Positions 10,846-23,009 of a stretch of 64,000 bases of DNA are shown piece after piece (the first letter of the stretch is position 1; each line of letters opens with the position of its first letter). This DNA comes from Sceloporus undulatus (lineage: Eukaryota; Chordata; Lepidosauria; Squamata; Phrynosomatidae). The notes under the pieces were generated by a model. The model was not told the DNA's origin, did no database searches, and saw only the letters and a list, made by a program, of their open reading frames with translations. Position numbers and translations under genes: made by a program. The stretch is taken from the NCBI RefSeq assembly GCF_019175285.1, contig NC_056522.1:67970089-68034088 (forward strand), written 5' to 3'.

Positions 10846-11688
10846 AAAAAACAATTCTATAATCACATTAAGACATCCGTACTTTAAAACAATATCAAAT
10901 TATTTTAAACATTACAATAACAATAAAACTGCACTAAACCTACTTTGTCAAAGACCTTTTTGAGTCTCCAAATATTTCTTCACGTAAAAAGGTCTTTACT
11001 TGCCAGTGGATGGTGGATATTATCAGCCCATTTATATGAATACCATTCTTTCCTGGCATGATATGAAATGCATAAATTGTTTTCACTTATTTGCCAGAAC
11101 TGGAGTCAAGGATGGTAATATCTCTCAAAATACAGTGGTTCCTACTGTATTTAAGGAGGCACTGGCTAAATCCTTGGGCATTTTCCCCCAAACAATTTTC
11201 TTTTAATTGAAATTATTGCATAATTTGCATCTTACTTGTTATACGCTTTAAAAAAAACTTTGAATTTGAGAAAAAAAGTTTGAACTTTTGTGGTTTCATC
11301 TATATAAGATGAAAAAAATGGTGGGGGCAGCAAGGCCACCTTCTTTTCCTGTTCAAGCACTTAACAAGAAAGGTCTCACCAAGTGCCAGGCATTAACATT
11401 GACTTCTTTCCACCATGATGCCACAGCAGCAAAAAACAGAAAGAAAAAAGGACTAATTGTGAAGCTGGGGCAGGCTAGGGAGGAGGCTATGACATGGGTA
11501 CTGCAGAAGAGAAATCTCTGTGTTGAGAATGCTAATGGTGACATTACTGCAGAAAAGTGGCAGGTACTGTACAGTCCAATTCACACTAACCCTAACCCCG
11601 AATGGCTGGGGCAGATTAATGCAGTATAAAGGAGACATTTGGTAAGGCCCTTAGTATACTTAACTAAGTGGTATATATCTAACTATTA

Positions 11689-11905
11689 GACTGCATCTAC
11701 AGAAATAATCCAGTTTGACACCACTTTAACTGCCCTGGCTCAGTGCTATAAATTCCTGGGATTTATAGTTTGTTGTGGCACCAGGGCTCTCTGACAGAGA
11801 AGGCTAAATGTCTCACAAAACTATAATTCCCAGAATTCCATTGCATTCAGCTATGTCAGTTAAAGTGGTATCAAACTGGATTCTTTCTGCAGCATGGATG
11901 CAGCC
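11689..11905. mobile_element. Palindromic MITE, family D, copy 1
   Basis: Arms AATCCAGTTTGACACCAC and GGTATCAAACTGGATT. The middle holds TTTATAGTTTGTTGTGGCAC against ACTATAATTCCCAGAATTCC. Flanked by TTA and TAA. About 217 bp, non-coding. Confidence 0.85.
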
Positions 11906-11907
11906 TA

Positions 11908-12130
11908 AGCAACATCTCCTAGCCTGATCTTCCTCCAAACGGATGATAACATCATTCGCCTACACAGCAACTGCCAGCTGAATGAATTTCCTCCTCCCTA
12001 TACAGCTGATGCCCTGTAAAGTAGGTTTGGGATGGGACATTACAATCGTGGCAATAGTGTCACAATCATGACCAAGTAGTCATGGTTTTAGCCGATGTTC
12101 ATTCAGCTGTGTCTTCTTTCTAATGAATAT
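11908..12130 (+). repeat. Unclassified dispersed repeat, copy 2
   Basis: Pairs with 2846-3120 over CCTGTAAAGTAGG and GGCAATAGTGTCACAATC. Family unknown. Confidence 0.5.
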
Positions 12131-12685
12131 AAAAATCTAATTAACCCCAATAACATAGATATTGTCATTTATTTTCAATATAGAGTTTGCTTGGGAAATG
12201 GTGTTTATTTTTCTTCTTTCACTACCAAATTTTTTTGGACACAGATGTAAGACTTATGACATTTGATGCAGATACTGTTTTGGAAAGTTGAGAAATTGAA
12301 TCCAGATGACTGGAGTGAAAATCTGATTAATGGATAGACATGACTGTCTTTGTTACTGCTGTGTAGCTCGAATTACAGTTCAGAAATATCAGACAACAGC
12401 ACTCACTGCAGGAGAAATGTTTATTCCTGCATCTGGCACAAGGGTTCCCCCTTCCTTGACACATCAGAGTTTGTCCATGTCTTACAAGTGCTTGCCTCCA
12501 ACTACTGACCATCTTTGTTCTCTGAATATACCTGGACTCTGTTTCTGAGGCATTCATAGAAAGAACATGTCAAGTTGTTGGTAAGCATTTCAGTTTGGAA
12601 ATACTCAGCCACCAACAACAGCCACTGCATGTTAAAGGACCATTGATGCTAGCTATAGAACTAGATCAAGGCTCAAATACTCTAA

Positions 12686-12872
12686 ATACTTTAAAGGCAG
12701 TTCCCATCTGATCTTGGAAGCTGAGCAGGGTCAGGTTGGGAGACTACCAATGAATACTAGGTGCTGTAACCTATATTTCACAGGATGGAAATGACAAAAT
12801 TATTCCTTGCCTAAGAAAATTCATAGAGCTGCCATGGGTCAATAGGTGACTTGACATATACACATATAGCTA
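12686..12872 (+). mobile_element. 5S-rRNA-derived SINE
   Basis: The head resembles the internal promoter of 5S rRNA: CATCTGATCTTGGAAGCTGA, GCAGGGTCAG, GGTTGGGAGACTACC. The tail has ATATTTCACAGGATGGAAATG and TTCCTTGCCTAAGAAAATTC. A pol III-promoted retroposon mobilised by a LINE; not a functional 5S gene, because the 3' half is replaced. Confidence 0.85.
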
Positions 12873-13107
12873 GATCAGCGATGGGAATCTCAGAACCTGG
12901 GACCAAGTCTGGCATTCATGGGATTCCAGTCTTGTCCCATGGTGTTTTCCAAATGGCCAAGCTCCCTTTTCTTATGACATCATTATTTTGTGTTTTCCCA
13001 GCTTTTGGATCCTCAGTCTAAGAGGATGGAGTACCTCTTCTAAGAGATAAAATATTTTGGCTCTACTTTTTTGTCCTACGGCACTATAGGTCCACTTGAA
13101 CTACTAT

Positions 13108-13375
13108 GGAGTTTATCACACATGGGGAAAATCAGGGGTTTAAACAATCATTTTCCCAGGAACATTGTGAAATTGTGGTGAAGATTTTCACATACATTGC
13201 AATTAGAGAGGACTTATCCTGGGATTTCCCTGTGAATGATTTGTTGCTGGTTATTCCCTGGTTATTCCCAGGATGAGTCCTCCTTAATCACGATGTTGTG
13301 TAAAAATCTTCACTGCAATCACACAACTTTCCCAGGACTGTTTAAACCCCTAATTTTCCCTGTGTGATAAAGTCC
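13108..13375. mobile_element. Palindromic MITE with TTTATCACAC ends
   Basis: The left arm GTTTATCACACATGGGG and GGGGTTTAAACA pair with the right arm TGTTTAAACCCC and CCCTGTGTGATAAAG. The inner arms hold GAGGACTTATCCTGGGA and its complement. About 268 bp. Its ends resemble those of the larger element at 29.3-30.2 kb. Confidence 0.8.
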
Positions 13376-13379
13376 CATG

Positions 13380-13570
13380 GCAACATTCGATGGGATCCTG
13401 AAGTTTGCAATTCAAGGAGGGTCAAGTAGAATTCTCAGCCAGAGAGCTCTAGTGCCTTTACCAAACTACAGACCCAAAGAGTCCATAGGATACAACCACG
13501 GCAGAGGAAATTGATTCATAGTGGTACAACTGTGTTGTGTGAAAGGGCCCTATGTCTCTGCCAGAGTAAT
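13380..13570. mobile_element. Degraded D-related MITE
   Basis: GAATTCTCAGCCAGAGAGCT, CAAACTACAGACCC and GTGTTGTGTGAAAGGGCCC match the variant at 27918-28088. The arms are partly paired. Confidence 0.5.
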
Positions 13571-13719
13571 TACAGGAGGTGGTGTTTCCTTCAGATTGCC
13601 TCCTCCAATACTCAAAAACAGCCAGTGGGGATGCTACTGAGTGCAGCTCCATCTCCCTACCTACTGATAGATGATTAAAGTGTACCCAGGTTTGTCTTGG
13701 CTGCACTTGAGCCACAGCA

Positions 13720-14397
13720 AGAGTGCACCCTTCTTATGATCAGTGGCTGGGCAAATGGAACTCTGCCAAACACCTCCATAGGCATTGTCACATGTCGCGG
13801 GGTGGCTTGTAGAAGGAGGTGCTATCTAACGCTTTACACATGATGTGAAAAAGCACCAATGCAGGTGTATCCTCCAATTATGTGTCACCAACAGAATGAA
13901 GGCCAATATGTACATCAGCACACAAGTTTTTTCTGCAGATTTGAACAACATGCATCCAACATTTACATTTTTTAGCATGCTGCTTTTGTCCTTTTTAAAG
14001 CCAAATCATCCTGTTATCCCAAGTGCTCAATATTTTGACATTCCCTGTCATTAAGGAATTTTTTTTCCCCTGAGCTTCCATATGGTACCTACCAGACAAT
14101 TCTAAGTAACAGATGGTTCATTCCATTAAACAGTGTGACTTTCAGCAACTTGTCAACAATCGTATCTCAGAGCTCCAAGCTAATGCATCATAAATGTGAA
14201 GTCATAAACTTTATTTCCATGCTGGTTGCTAATAAATCTTCATATTCTGAATTTCTATACTGGTGAAATATGACAAAATGTTATTGGGGTATCCCTAACC
14301 TTTGCTAGCTACTTTCACATTTTCCTTACTCTATTAAATATGAAGATTATTAAGGGTAACTGGTTCATTCATGCTATTAATTCAGAATTAAGTTACT
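13720..14397. other. Unassigned stretch
   Basis: AT-rich; no gene or repeat recognised. Confidence 0.4.
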
Positions 14398-14400
14398 TTA

Positions 14401-14857
14401 GGCGGGTTACAGACTGCCATGAAAGTATGCGCAGAGCGCGTACTAGGGTTAGGAAGGGGCAGTGCTTCCGCACCCCCCAATCCTAGTACGTGCTCTGCGC
14501 GTACAAAATGGTGACGACCGTTCCACACGGCCGCCGCCATGATGGTGTGACGAATGCGCCGCCTCCAAACGAGGTGGCGTGGACGTGACGCAATCGCTCC
14601 ACGCGAGGGCGCTTAATGTGCCCTTTGTGCAGAGCAGGAAGGAGCTCCGTTTCGGAGCTCCTTCCTGGTTTGCATCACTGAGCGCAGCCTTCAGATGGCT
14701 GCGCCCAGCAACGCAAGGGAGAAAGGGGCCAAGCGGCCCCTTTCTCCTCCTCCCCGCCGCCGCGGGGTGTCCTTGGGGCTTGAAGCTTCCCCGCAGCCGA
14801 TACACCGGGGAAAGGCATGCCTACAGGCTGCCCCAAAGGGGCGGTCTGTAATGCGCC
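14401..14857. mobile_element. GC-rich MITE, family A, copy 2 (457 bp)
   Basis: Ends GGCGGGTTACAGACTGCC and GGCGGTCTGTAATGCGCC, with TTA target copies at 14398-14400 and 14858-14860. It contains GCGCAGAGCGCGTACTAGGG and the complementary arm, and AGGAGCTCCGTTTCGGAGCT. It is closely similar to 61209-61768 in reverse. It raises local CpG density sharply. Frames inside it are spurious. Confidence 0.9.
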
Positions 14858-14864
14858 TTAGTTA

Positions 14865-14995
14865 CAGAGGTGAGAATCATGCAGCTCTCCAGATGTTGTT
14901 GGACTACATCTCCCAGCATTCTTCATCTCATTGAAGCTGGGGGTGGCTAGGGTGCTGCGATCTGCAGGCCAACAACATCTGGAGAGCTACCTGAC
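14865..14995. mobile_element. hAT-like MITE, family K
   Basis: CAGAGGTGAGAATCATG start, then CTCTCCAGATGTTGTTGG paired with CCAACAACATCTGGAGAG. The layout matches the common reptile element with CAGGGGTGGGGAA ends. The right terminus is worn. Confidence 0.7.
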
Positions 14996-15235
14996 CATGG
15001 CATCTGACTTATACAGACACTTACATGGTTTTACACTTGTTTATTTGCTGCATTTACATCCAGCATTTCCTCCAAGCAGCTCAAGCCAGCATACATGCTC
15101 ATCCTTCCCACTTTTATTTTCACAGATCTCCATTCACAAAGGGTCTGTGGTGGCTGGGTTAAGCTGAAAGACAGCAACTGCCCAATGGGTCAAAAGTTCA
15201 GTAGCAACTCTACACCCATTGACTGGCATCCTGTA

Positions 15236-15458
15236 CAGTCATCCCTCCTTATTCATGGATTTTTTTATCCATGGATTCAAGCATTCACAGTTTGAAAATA
15301 TTAATATATATATATATATAAATTCTAAAAATCAAACCTTGATTTTGCCATTTTACATAATGAACAACATTTTACTTCGCCATTGTATTCAATAGGACTT
15401 GAGCATCCACAGATTTTGGTATCCAAACCAAACCCCAGCAGATACCAAGGGCCCACTG
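15236..15458. mobile_element. Tigger-like MITE, family C
   Basis: Ends CAGTCATCCCTCCTTATTC and CCAAGGGCCCACTG between TA copies. The inner ATGGATTCAAGCATTC pairs with GAGCATCCACAG. A (TA)n run lies at 15303-15321. These ends belong to the TcMar-Tigger type (CAGTCGGCCCTCCGTATCC in mammalian relatives). Confidence 0.85.
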
Positions 15459-15964
15459 TATTGCAGTGATGGGTTTGTAACCCACAGTGATAGATCTAGA
15501 TAGATCTAGAACTGGCCTGTATTCAGTTATACCACATATTCATAACTGTAGGATAAATGCCATACTCTCCCAGAACACATTTTAAACTCCAAGGAGCCAC
15601 TGCAAGCAATGGAGGTCTATTATGTTGGTGATAAGGATGCATCCTGCAGCAGGATGATGTATTCAACCTCCTTCTACTAGCAACAAAGCTGCAACTATCT
15701 GAGGCAGCACCCCTGTTGCAAATCCTAATCTCACTGCAGATCACTGGTGGAGAGGGGACTGGGAACAACGTCCTGCTGCACCTCACTCACCTCCATCACT
15801 TGGTGCATCTGCTGGGGTTGTTCATCTGTGAGGTCGGGGTTGCGCAAGAAGGTGATACTTAATGACCCATTCTTAACTAAGTCAGTGATGTAGGGTCTCA
15901 GCCAGAGGTCTTGCTATCCAGTCTCATAAAACTAGACATTGCAAATAGTGGGAAACATTTGTCT

Positions 15965-16074
15965 GTGGAGCTGCTAGCAATAATCTGGTACAAGACAACT
16001 CCATAAGCTCTTTTTTTTAAAGCCATGGAGCTGCTAGCAATAATTTGGAACAAAACACCTTGGTATGCTTTTAG
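15965..16074. repeat. Tandem duplication, 60-bp period
   Basis: TGGAGCTGCTAGCAATAAT occurs at 15965 and 16025, each followed by a diverged tail (CTGGTACAAGACAAC; TTGGAACAAAACACC). Confidence 0.7.
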
Positions 16075-16265
16075 GATTTTGAAGAAAGATGTAATTTCCA
16101 GTAAGACTTCATGTAGAGACTGCTAGTCAGTGTGTATAACCAGTAGCAGTTAGCGGCTTCTATTCCCAATACTTTTGACATCCTGGATAGCTCCTTTAAA
16201 GTTCAGTCTGAATAACAGGGCAGAATCACTGCCCCTCTAAAGTTGTCAGCTGCCATTTTACAGAA

Positions 16266-16355
16266 TGCACTCATCCCTCCACATTCACTGCGGGTAGGGG
16301 CATAGGACCCCTGTGAATGTGGAAAAACCACAAATAACAAAAACACCGTAACAAA
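16266..16355 (+). mobile_element. Left-end fragment of Tigger-like MITE (GAATGTGG subfamily)
   Basis: ATCCCTCCACATTCACTG, GGACCCCTGTGAATGTGG and AACCACAAATAACAAAAACA match the starts of the elements at 54981 and 55691. Confidence 0.7.
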
Positions 16356-16511
16356 TGTTAATTGATATTTTTTTAAAAAATAAATCTATGCTAACCAAAG
16401 TTTCACTAGTTAGAATTTCACAGGTTTTAACCCCACTGAAAAAGTATTGAATATATGGGAACTAAGGAAAATTACGGGGAGGGAGATGGATTTTAAAAAA
16501 GGAATTTCCTT

Positions 16512-16590
16512 TTATCTTTTATTTATTTTATTTTTTACAATTGTATGTCACCTAGCTCTGCAGAGTTCAGAGTGCCTCATAACAATGATG
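16512..16590 (-). mobile_element. LINE 3' tail remnant
   Basis: The (TTTAT) run followed by ACAATTGTATGTCACCTAGC reads in reverse like a LINE tail with AAATAAATA. Weak. Confidence 0.35.
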
Positions 16591-16766
16591 AATCAGTAAT
16601 GCAAAGTGTGACAAGAATATGGTATAGCCACAAAAATATTATTAGCTAACCCTCATGATTAAAACCAGCAAACCTGCTAGGGTGAAAAGTTATATTTTAT
16701 ACTGGTTCAGTGAGATCCTTTCCTTGCTAGGAGTTTCTTAGATCTTGCAGTTCTGATATACTTGGA

Positions 16767-16806
<40 letters not shown>

Positions 16807-16807
16807 A
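16767..16807. repeat. (GAAA)n microsatellite
   Basis: About ten perfect GAAA units. Confidence 0.95.
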
Positions 16808-17477
16808 ATCCACAGCTTGTATAAATGTCTCAACATACATTTGTGTTTATAATTGGTTTGATTTAGTTCATAGTAGTAGTAATCCTGTTCATGACTACCA
16901 TCTGTCCATTCAGATTTTTCATGTTCCAAATAATATCTGTGAGATTGGAGCTTAGCATTTTAGCTATCACATGATACAGAGTCCCATGCCTCTTAATCAT
17001 AGCACCAAGTGATTAATTCAATGTGCTTCTTATTTCCTGCCTCGGCCTGTTGCCCTACAACTCAAGGAGGTAGACTGGGCTCACTTCAAAGTTCCCCATC
17101 ATTTTAATGTGTTTCTTGTTGCCCTTTTCATCTTGCCTCAAACTGCAAACTTTTCTGCTGTGTTCTTTTTTCACAGAGCAATGCCACAGAAGCAGGACCA
17201 TTCATTTATACAGAAAGCAAAAGTAAAAAGTATTTCCCCTTGAGTCTGTGTAAGTATGGCAGGCACTTAAAGGGCAACTTTTATAATTAGTTACAAATGT
17301 CAATCTCAGAAGAAGCTAATAATTAATGTTTCATTATTCATGACTATTCTGTGCCCTGATACTGTAGCCTTGTTGGATAACATCTGTTACAAGTGAAGGT
17401 AACTTTATAAAAGCACAATGAAGAATTGTAATGTAAAGTCAAGTTTTGTAGCAGGCAAGGCTGCCTGTATATGCATG

Positions 17478-17605
17478 TACCTTCAAGTTGCCTGTTGACT
17501 TACAGTGATCCCACAAATCTAATAGGGTTTTCTTAGGCAAGGAATACTCGGAGGTGGTTTTGCCAGTTCCTTCCTCAGAAATATACCCTACAGCACCTGG
17601 TGGTC
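17478..17605 (-). mobile_element. 5S-type SINE tail fragment
   Basis: TACCTTCAAGTTGCCTGTTG, TAGGGTTTTCTTAGGCAAGG and GGTGGTTTTGCCAGTTCCTT are the reverse complement of the 5S SINE tail (compare 31790-31893). The 5S-like head is not recognisable. Confidence 0.65.
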
Positions 17606-17659
17606 TCACCAGGACTGCATCCCACCTATGCTGCCAATTCTGCTTATTGTGAAGAGGGA

Positions 17660-20490
17660 GCCAGAATCCTTTTGGGCAATTTCAGATACATAGCCTACAG
17701 TTGTGTATTCCCAACTACTACATATTCATGATCTCCATGCACCCCAAGTTTAGTTACTGCTAATAAGCAGCTGCTGTGATTAACCCTGTCAAATGGGAAG
17801 CAGCTGCCTGATCTTCCCACCCCCTCACATGAGTGATCTCTGGTACAAGAGGGATTTACAACAGGGGTTCTTTGTTGTGCCAGAGCCACTCATTGCAGGG
17901 GTGGGAATGTCAGGCAACTGCTTCTCAATCAACAAGGGAATGGAACCCTGTTTATCCCAGTGGCTCCCTACTGGTTAATGTGGTTTATGGAGGAGTCATG
18001 CCAGAATTCACTTTGTAGCAATGTTGTTACAGTGCTACGCAGTACTCAGTGGTCGTATAGGATTCCGGTGACCATTTTTTAACTTGAGATGTGCGTTCTC
18101 CTCCACACCTCCAACTTATGTGGCCCTCCTTTACTGAAATCTGTGGTTATTTGTTTTTTATTTTCTGAACTGATATTTCAGTATTTCATGGCCAATCTTC
18201 TCCTAACATTTCATCAGCCTTTTTGCAATTTAAAAAAAAAAATTGGGCAAAGTTTCAAAGTTTCATTGTCTCTTGTGCTTTGTTGTTACTCTTTTATGAC
18301 TTCTTTCTTGTGTTGTTTGTTTTCCTACTAGGCTTGCCTTTTATGTCCCCCACCATACTTTGTAGAAAGACCACTAATCATTTTATAAATAATGCATTAC
18401 ATAGACTTTCATTGGTTTCACTAGGTTTTGCCTTTCATCTTTTAACTATGCTTCTGAAGCCTGGTAATGTGCCCATTAAACATCTGCCAACATTCATTTT
18501 GGAAATAAAAATCACATGAAAAATATTTTTGCAGATTCTGGAACCAGACACCCAGACTGCCCTTTACTTCACTGTGCATGTGTATGGCTTTTTGAAACTT
18601 GCCTTCTTGCCTCTGCATTCTTTGCTGCCTCTAAACACTGTTTAATTGTGAAATCCTTGCTGTGAATCAAGAACAGCTTTAGGATTTGTGGGGCCTGCAG
18701 CAGGAAGAGGGCAGGCAGCTAGTAGCTGCTTTTCAACAGCATGAAGCAGATAGAGCTGCCTAATTTTACAATTAGCTAAAGAGATACATAGAAGCTGCAG
18801 GTGCTGAAGCTTCCGAGAAAGCTGAGGATGTTTGCAGGGGCCCGATGACCTTCAGTTACTGGAGGCAGCCACATGCAGAAAAATCTAACAAGTAAAATTA
18901 AAAGCAAGAGAGGGAGAAGTCACCATAATGCTAAGCAGCTCAGCTAAGTCCACCAGGCTCTTCATTTTCTGTTATGTAACAAGCCCAATTTAATCCAAAT
19001 CTTGGGTCATTATATCAATGTGCTGTAAATAATTCAGAATTCTCTTAAAGCTACAGTACATCATCATTAATACTATGAAAAAAGATAGGAGGGACGATAT
19101 GCAGGAGAGACTAGTACACTTAGGCTAAGATGATTTTAGAAGTGCTATTGTGTGTCTGACTCTTATTATGAAGGGCACTAAAGCTACAGAAACCAGCCAG
19201 AAAAGATGGTTGAGTCTGACGAGTCATCATGGTACCATATGATTATGGATCTATATATATCATCGCTCTTTCTGAAAACAGAAAGATCCAATTTAAATAC
19301 AGGCAACAAAATCACTATGCATCAAAGCGGTATCAATCCCAGTGATCTGCCATATAGCTTGTGTGGCTGTCAAAGCAAGCATCTGCATTTAATTTTTTGA
19401 AGACGGTTTCATGTATGTCTGTGTGTTTGCAAATTTGGTCAGTTGAGCATGTAAAGAGCCAGCAGCATTACCAAAAATATAAATTGGCTGTACAGCTGGC
19501 AGCTTTTATGACATCAGTTACGATCTGATAGAATGGCTGCTAAAAGCATTAAACACAAATAGGCTGCACTGAAGGCAGGTGGTATCAACAAAGTGTGCAC
19601 TGCAAAGCCAAGCTTCTCCCTAAAAAAACAAAAACAACCATAGCTGCAGACATACTATACAGAGAAAAAATAACATTAAAAAAATAACTAAGTTGATACT
19701 GTATATGTCTGGGTTCCTTTGCATGCCCAGCCATTGTCTGAGGTGCTATAGTAACTTGGAATATCTATGAACAAGAAGAGATTGAGTTCAATGCAGACAA
19801 GCAGATGCATTTTCAGATGAAGCATTTAGTCTGAAACTGTCCAACCGAAAAAAGAGAATTGAGGGAGTGGGTGTGTTCCAGATGATGATATCTTTCATTA
19901 CTATTGCTTCCAACCTTTTTCCTAACACAAAAGAAACACTGATTAGAGACAGAATAACTACCTGATGACAAATAATTGTTAGAAGTAACAACCACATTTC
20001 TGGAAACATCCCAGGTGACCAAGTTATGAGGCCTTCTTAACATGCATTTAGTAGGTCATGTGTATTAATGAAACATAATGAGAGTTTCTCTCAGCATCAC
20101 ACATTCTAATATGTGGCAAAGGCTAGGGGCAGATCAAGAGATAAGACTTCCCCCACATGAGCCATTTGGTTCACTCACCCATAGGATGTTGAGACTCTGC
20201 ATCTATTATGAAAGCAGTGGAAGAACTGTGTGGCTTAGAGGGAGTGCACACCACACATTGCCTAAGGCAGTGCTTAACAAAAGTGTCTCACCAGTGCAAA
20301 GCAATCATTGCATTCCCACCTGGATGTAGTCACCTCCATCCCCACAGAAACTAGAATTCCAGGCAGTCATTACACAGGTCAAATGGTGCACTGATGATTG
20401 TGATGATGATGATGGAGAAAGAGCTCTTTGGGAAAATTGGAATGGGGTGAAGCAGGTAAACAGAACTTCTAGATCCTACTGGATAAATGG
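17660..20490. other. Unassigned stretch
   Basis: No gene, RNA or known repeat recognised over about 2.8 kb. Frames are short and overlapping. Confidence 0.4.
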
Positions 20491-20497
20491 AATCTTT

Positions 20498-20730
20498 GGC
20501 CTGTTACAGACTGCCAAAATAAAGCTGCTTCGGGTCTCTTTGGAAGTATGCCATTTAAATGATGCATGGGTCCTAAGAGTCTGGAGGTCGCACCAAAGCC
20601 ATACTCCATTCCTAAGCACTGGAGTGCAGCTTTGGTGCAGCTTCCGGATTCTTAGGATGCATGCATCATTTAAACAGCATATCTCCAAAGAGACCTGAAG
20701 CAGCTTTATTTTGGCAGTCTGTAACAGACC
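20498..20730. mobile_element. Palindromic MITE, family B, copy 2
   Basis: Ends GGCCTGTTACAGACTGCC and GGCAGTCTGTAACAGACC, 233 bp, fully inverted-repeat. Open frames on both strands (20447-20698 and 20476-20688) encode near-identical peptides because the element is palindromic; they are not genes. The outer 14 bases resemble the family A ends. Confidence 0.9.
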
Positions 20731-21690
20731 ATAGTCACCAGACTGAGGGAAAGGAGAAAGGCATGAGAATGTGCTGAAGGGAGCAAAACCCCAGATACGG
20801 GAACATTAGAGCCATGGGTCAAGCAATTGGTTGGGAGATACTATATCCCCATGACTCTCTCTCTGGTGGGTTCCTTTCCCTCCAGAATGCCTCCTGCAAG
20901 AACAAGACATGAATTTGTTGGACCTCCTCTAAACCATTAAGGTCAATCATTAAAGAAATTTTACTTAAATTTTCTTGAAGTCTGTTGTCTTCCGAAGCAC
21001 ATGTTTTTTATACATCTGGCCCTGGAGCATCTGCGGATGGCCCTGTCTCATTCCCCCCAGTGGTGGCATGTGCATGCAGCCGTGCCAGAGCAGCCACACA
21101 AGTGTCCAGCCATCATTGGGAAGAATAGGTCTTGAGAGCCTGCATTTTTTGTCATTTATTGATAAAATGGGTAGAGTGGGAACAGAAAGCTGCAGATATG
21201 AAGGGCCAATTGTAATTATCTGTAAGCACACATAAAAGAAGAAGGCTGCTCAGGACTAGTAGCCCCATCTAAAGTATATTTAGACTCTGGGCCCCTGGTA
21301 AAAACAATCCTGAATAGACATTCTTGGATGTTAACTCTAAGTTTAATTTATTTTCTAAGTCTTAATTTCTGTTGTGAAATAGTAAAAATATTCTAGACTG
21401 ACTAGTACTTCTGCAATGCAAATTCAGATTCATTAGAAAGGTGGAACCAACTTTCCAGGTACTTACCATTTGATCAATTATATCAGCACTTAGGTTTATT
21501 TCACCACAGGTTGAAACTACATTTCGGACTGGCTTCCCTCTCTCAAATTCCCATAAACATGTAAAGTATACCCGTAGTGCTTGCTCTCCTTTAGGACTCA
21601 CATGCTGTGAAATTCAAGACCTTACCCAAGAAGAAAGTGAGGCTTTGACCTGTGTTCTGATACTTCTATTGTGGCTGGATCAGGTATTGC
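20731..21690. other. Unassigned stretch
   Basis: Overlapping plus and minus frames at 20965-21235 have no domain. Nothing else recognised. Confidence 0.4.
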
Positions 21691-21711
21691 AACCTTTTAA
21701 ACATTGTTGAA

Positions 21712-21830
21712 GGCATAATAATTTATTCATACCCCGCTCTTCAGCCAACAGGCTATCAGAGCCGCTTACAAATTGTTAATTAGAAATTTCCCTGCCCTCA
21801 GGCTTACAATCTAAAGAGTTTGCTGATGGA
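21712..21830 (-). mobile_element. LINE-type 3' end
   Basis: The reverse strand reads TTAGATTGTAAGCCTGAGGG, then GAGCGGGGTATGAATAAAT, a typical 3' UTR with terminal tail. Family uncertain. Confidence 0.5.
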
Positions 21831-22196
21831 TCCATACATAAGGTTGCAGCATTCTTATTTTTCTTCTTTTTACAACACAACAACAATAACAATTATTATT
21901 ATTATTATTATTGCTGCTGATGCTGCTGCTATTTTTACAGCTTGGTAGAGGAAACAAAGGTCATTAATTCACGTGATTGACGTGATTAACATCAAGAGAC
22001 TTCAACTCCATTGACACATCTAGACTCTGGAAGCAAACAAGAAATCTTGAACTTAATGACATACTTGTGATTTTACTGTTGTCAGTGCTGCTGCTTGCTA
22101 ATCTGAATGAATATTGTTCTTTGGCTATATCTCAGATGTCCTTGTGAGTATTACAAACCACACACTGAATGAAAAGAAGGAAAAGAGCCCCTAGAC

Positions 22197-22300
22197 CAGG
22201 GGTGAGAATTAGACAAGACCAACATAGGCATTATATGGCCCTCCAAGTGTTGTAGGATTGCAATACCTACTGGCTATGCTGGCTAGGGCTATGCTGACTA
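22197..22300 (+). mobile_element. hAT-like MITE, family K, right end missing
   Basis: CAGGGGTGAGAATTAG start, then GGCCCTCCAAGTGTTGTAGG and CTATGCTGGCTAGGGCTATG. The distal arm is absent, and the Sauria SINE follows at once. Confidence 0.6.
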
Positions 22301-22535
22301 GCAACCCTGGTGGTGCACTAGTTAAATGCCTGTACTGCAGCCACTCACTCAAAACCATAAGGTTGCGAGTTCAATACCAACGAAAGGGCTCAAGCTTGAC
22401 TCAGGCTTGCATCCTTCCAAGGTTGCTAAAATGAGTACCCAGACTGTTGGGGGCAATTAGCTTACAGTTGTAATCCGCTTAGACACTGTTAGTTCAATAT
22501 GAAGCGGTATATAAATGAAGCTGTTTTGTTTTGCT
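22299..22535 (+). mobile_element. Sauria-type SINE, near full length
   Basis: A tRNA-like head with an A box (GTGGTGCACTAGTTAAATG) and a B box (GGTTGCGAGTTCAATACC). The body has AAGGTTGCTAAAATGAGTAC and TTGGGGGCAATTAGC. The tail has AAGCGGTATATAAATGAAGC. Transcribed by pol III and moved by a LINE. Two other copies in the window lie in the opposite orientation. Confidence 0.85.
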
Positions 22536-22629
22536 GAGAAATGCATAATTACCACGCCTGTGCTAGAAAATGAATTTCTAATTTAATCAATTAAAAAGCC
22601 CTAGAGTTTGTACCTTTTCTTCATAAAAA

Positions 22630-22790
22630 TTGCCCTTTAGACTGCTGGTTATTTTGTCTGCCCACTTCTGCACCATTTTCAATTCTATGATATCCTTTTT
22701 GAAAGGTGGCAGCTAGAACTGGATGCAGGCATCACAACAGTATTTAAGCATTACTAATATCTTGGCTCCTTTTTTAAGAATTTCTGCATT
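22630..22790 (-). mobile_element. CR1 LINE fragment
   Basis: The reverse strand contains the CR1 block encoding a degraded form of the HQNCIQYSR region (GGTGACCAGAACT in consensus; here GGTGGCAGCTAGAACTGG on plus). Diverged. Confidence 0.5.
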
Positions 22791-23009
22791 GAGGCCTCTT
22801 TGCCTGGTTGTCCTTTATACAGTACTTTTTGATACAGATCATTTAACATCAGTGCTCTCTCAGCAAAACATTCTGCAGTGAAATTCGTGTGGCAATTAAA
22901 ACCACATTTTTGGTCGATAATATTTGGCTTCTTTTCCATTTCTTATAAGCACTTCACTTACAAAACAATCTACAGCACTACTGAAGGATGACTGCATTCC
23001 ATCATCTTA

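Noticed and set aside
12686-12872. Possible 5S rRNA gene
   Set aside because: Only the internal promoter region is 5S-like; the rest is a SINE tail, and the same fusion recurs at 31686.
20447-20698. Two peptides with near-identical sequence on opposite strands
   Set aside because: A consequence of the palindromic B MITE; the same peptide recurs at 35216, 52100-52322 and 56636.
22299-22380. Possible tRNA gene
   Set aside because: A and B boxes are present but no cloverleaf forms, and the body continues as a SINE with copies elsewhere.
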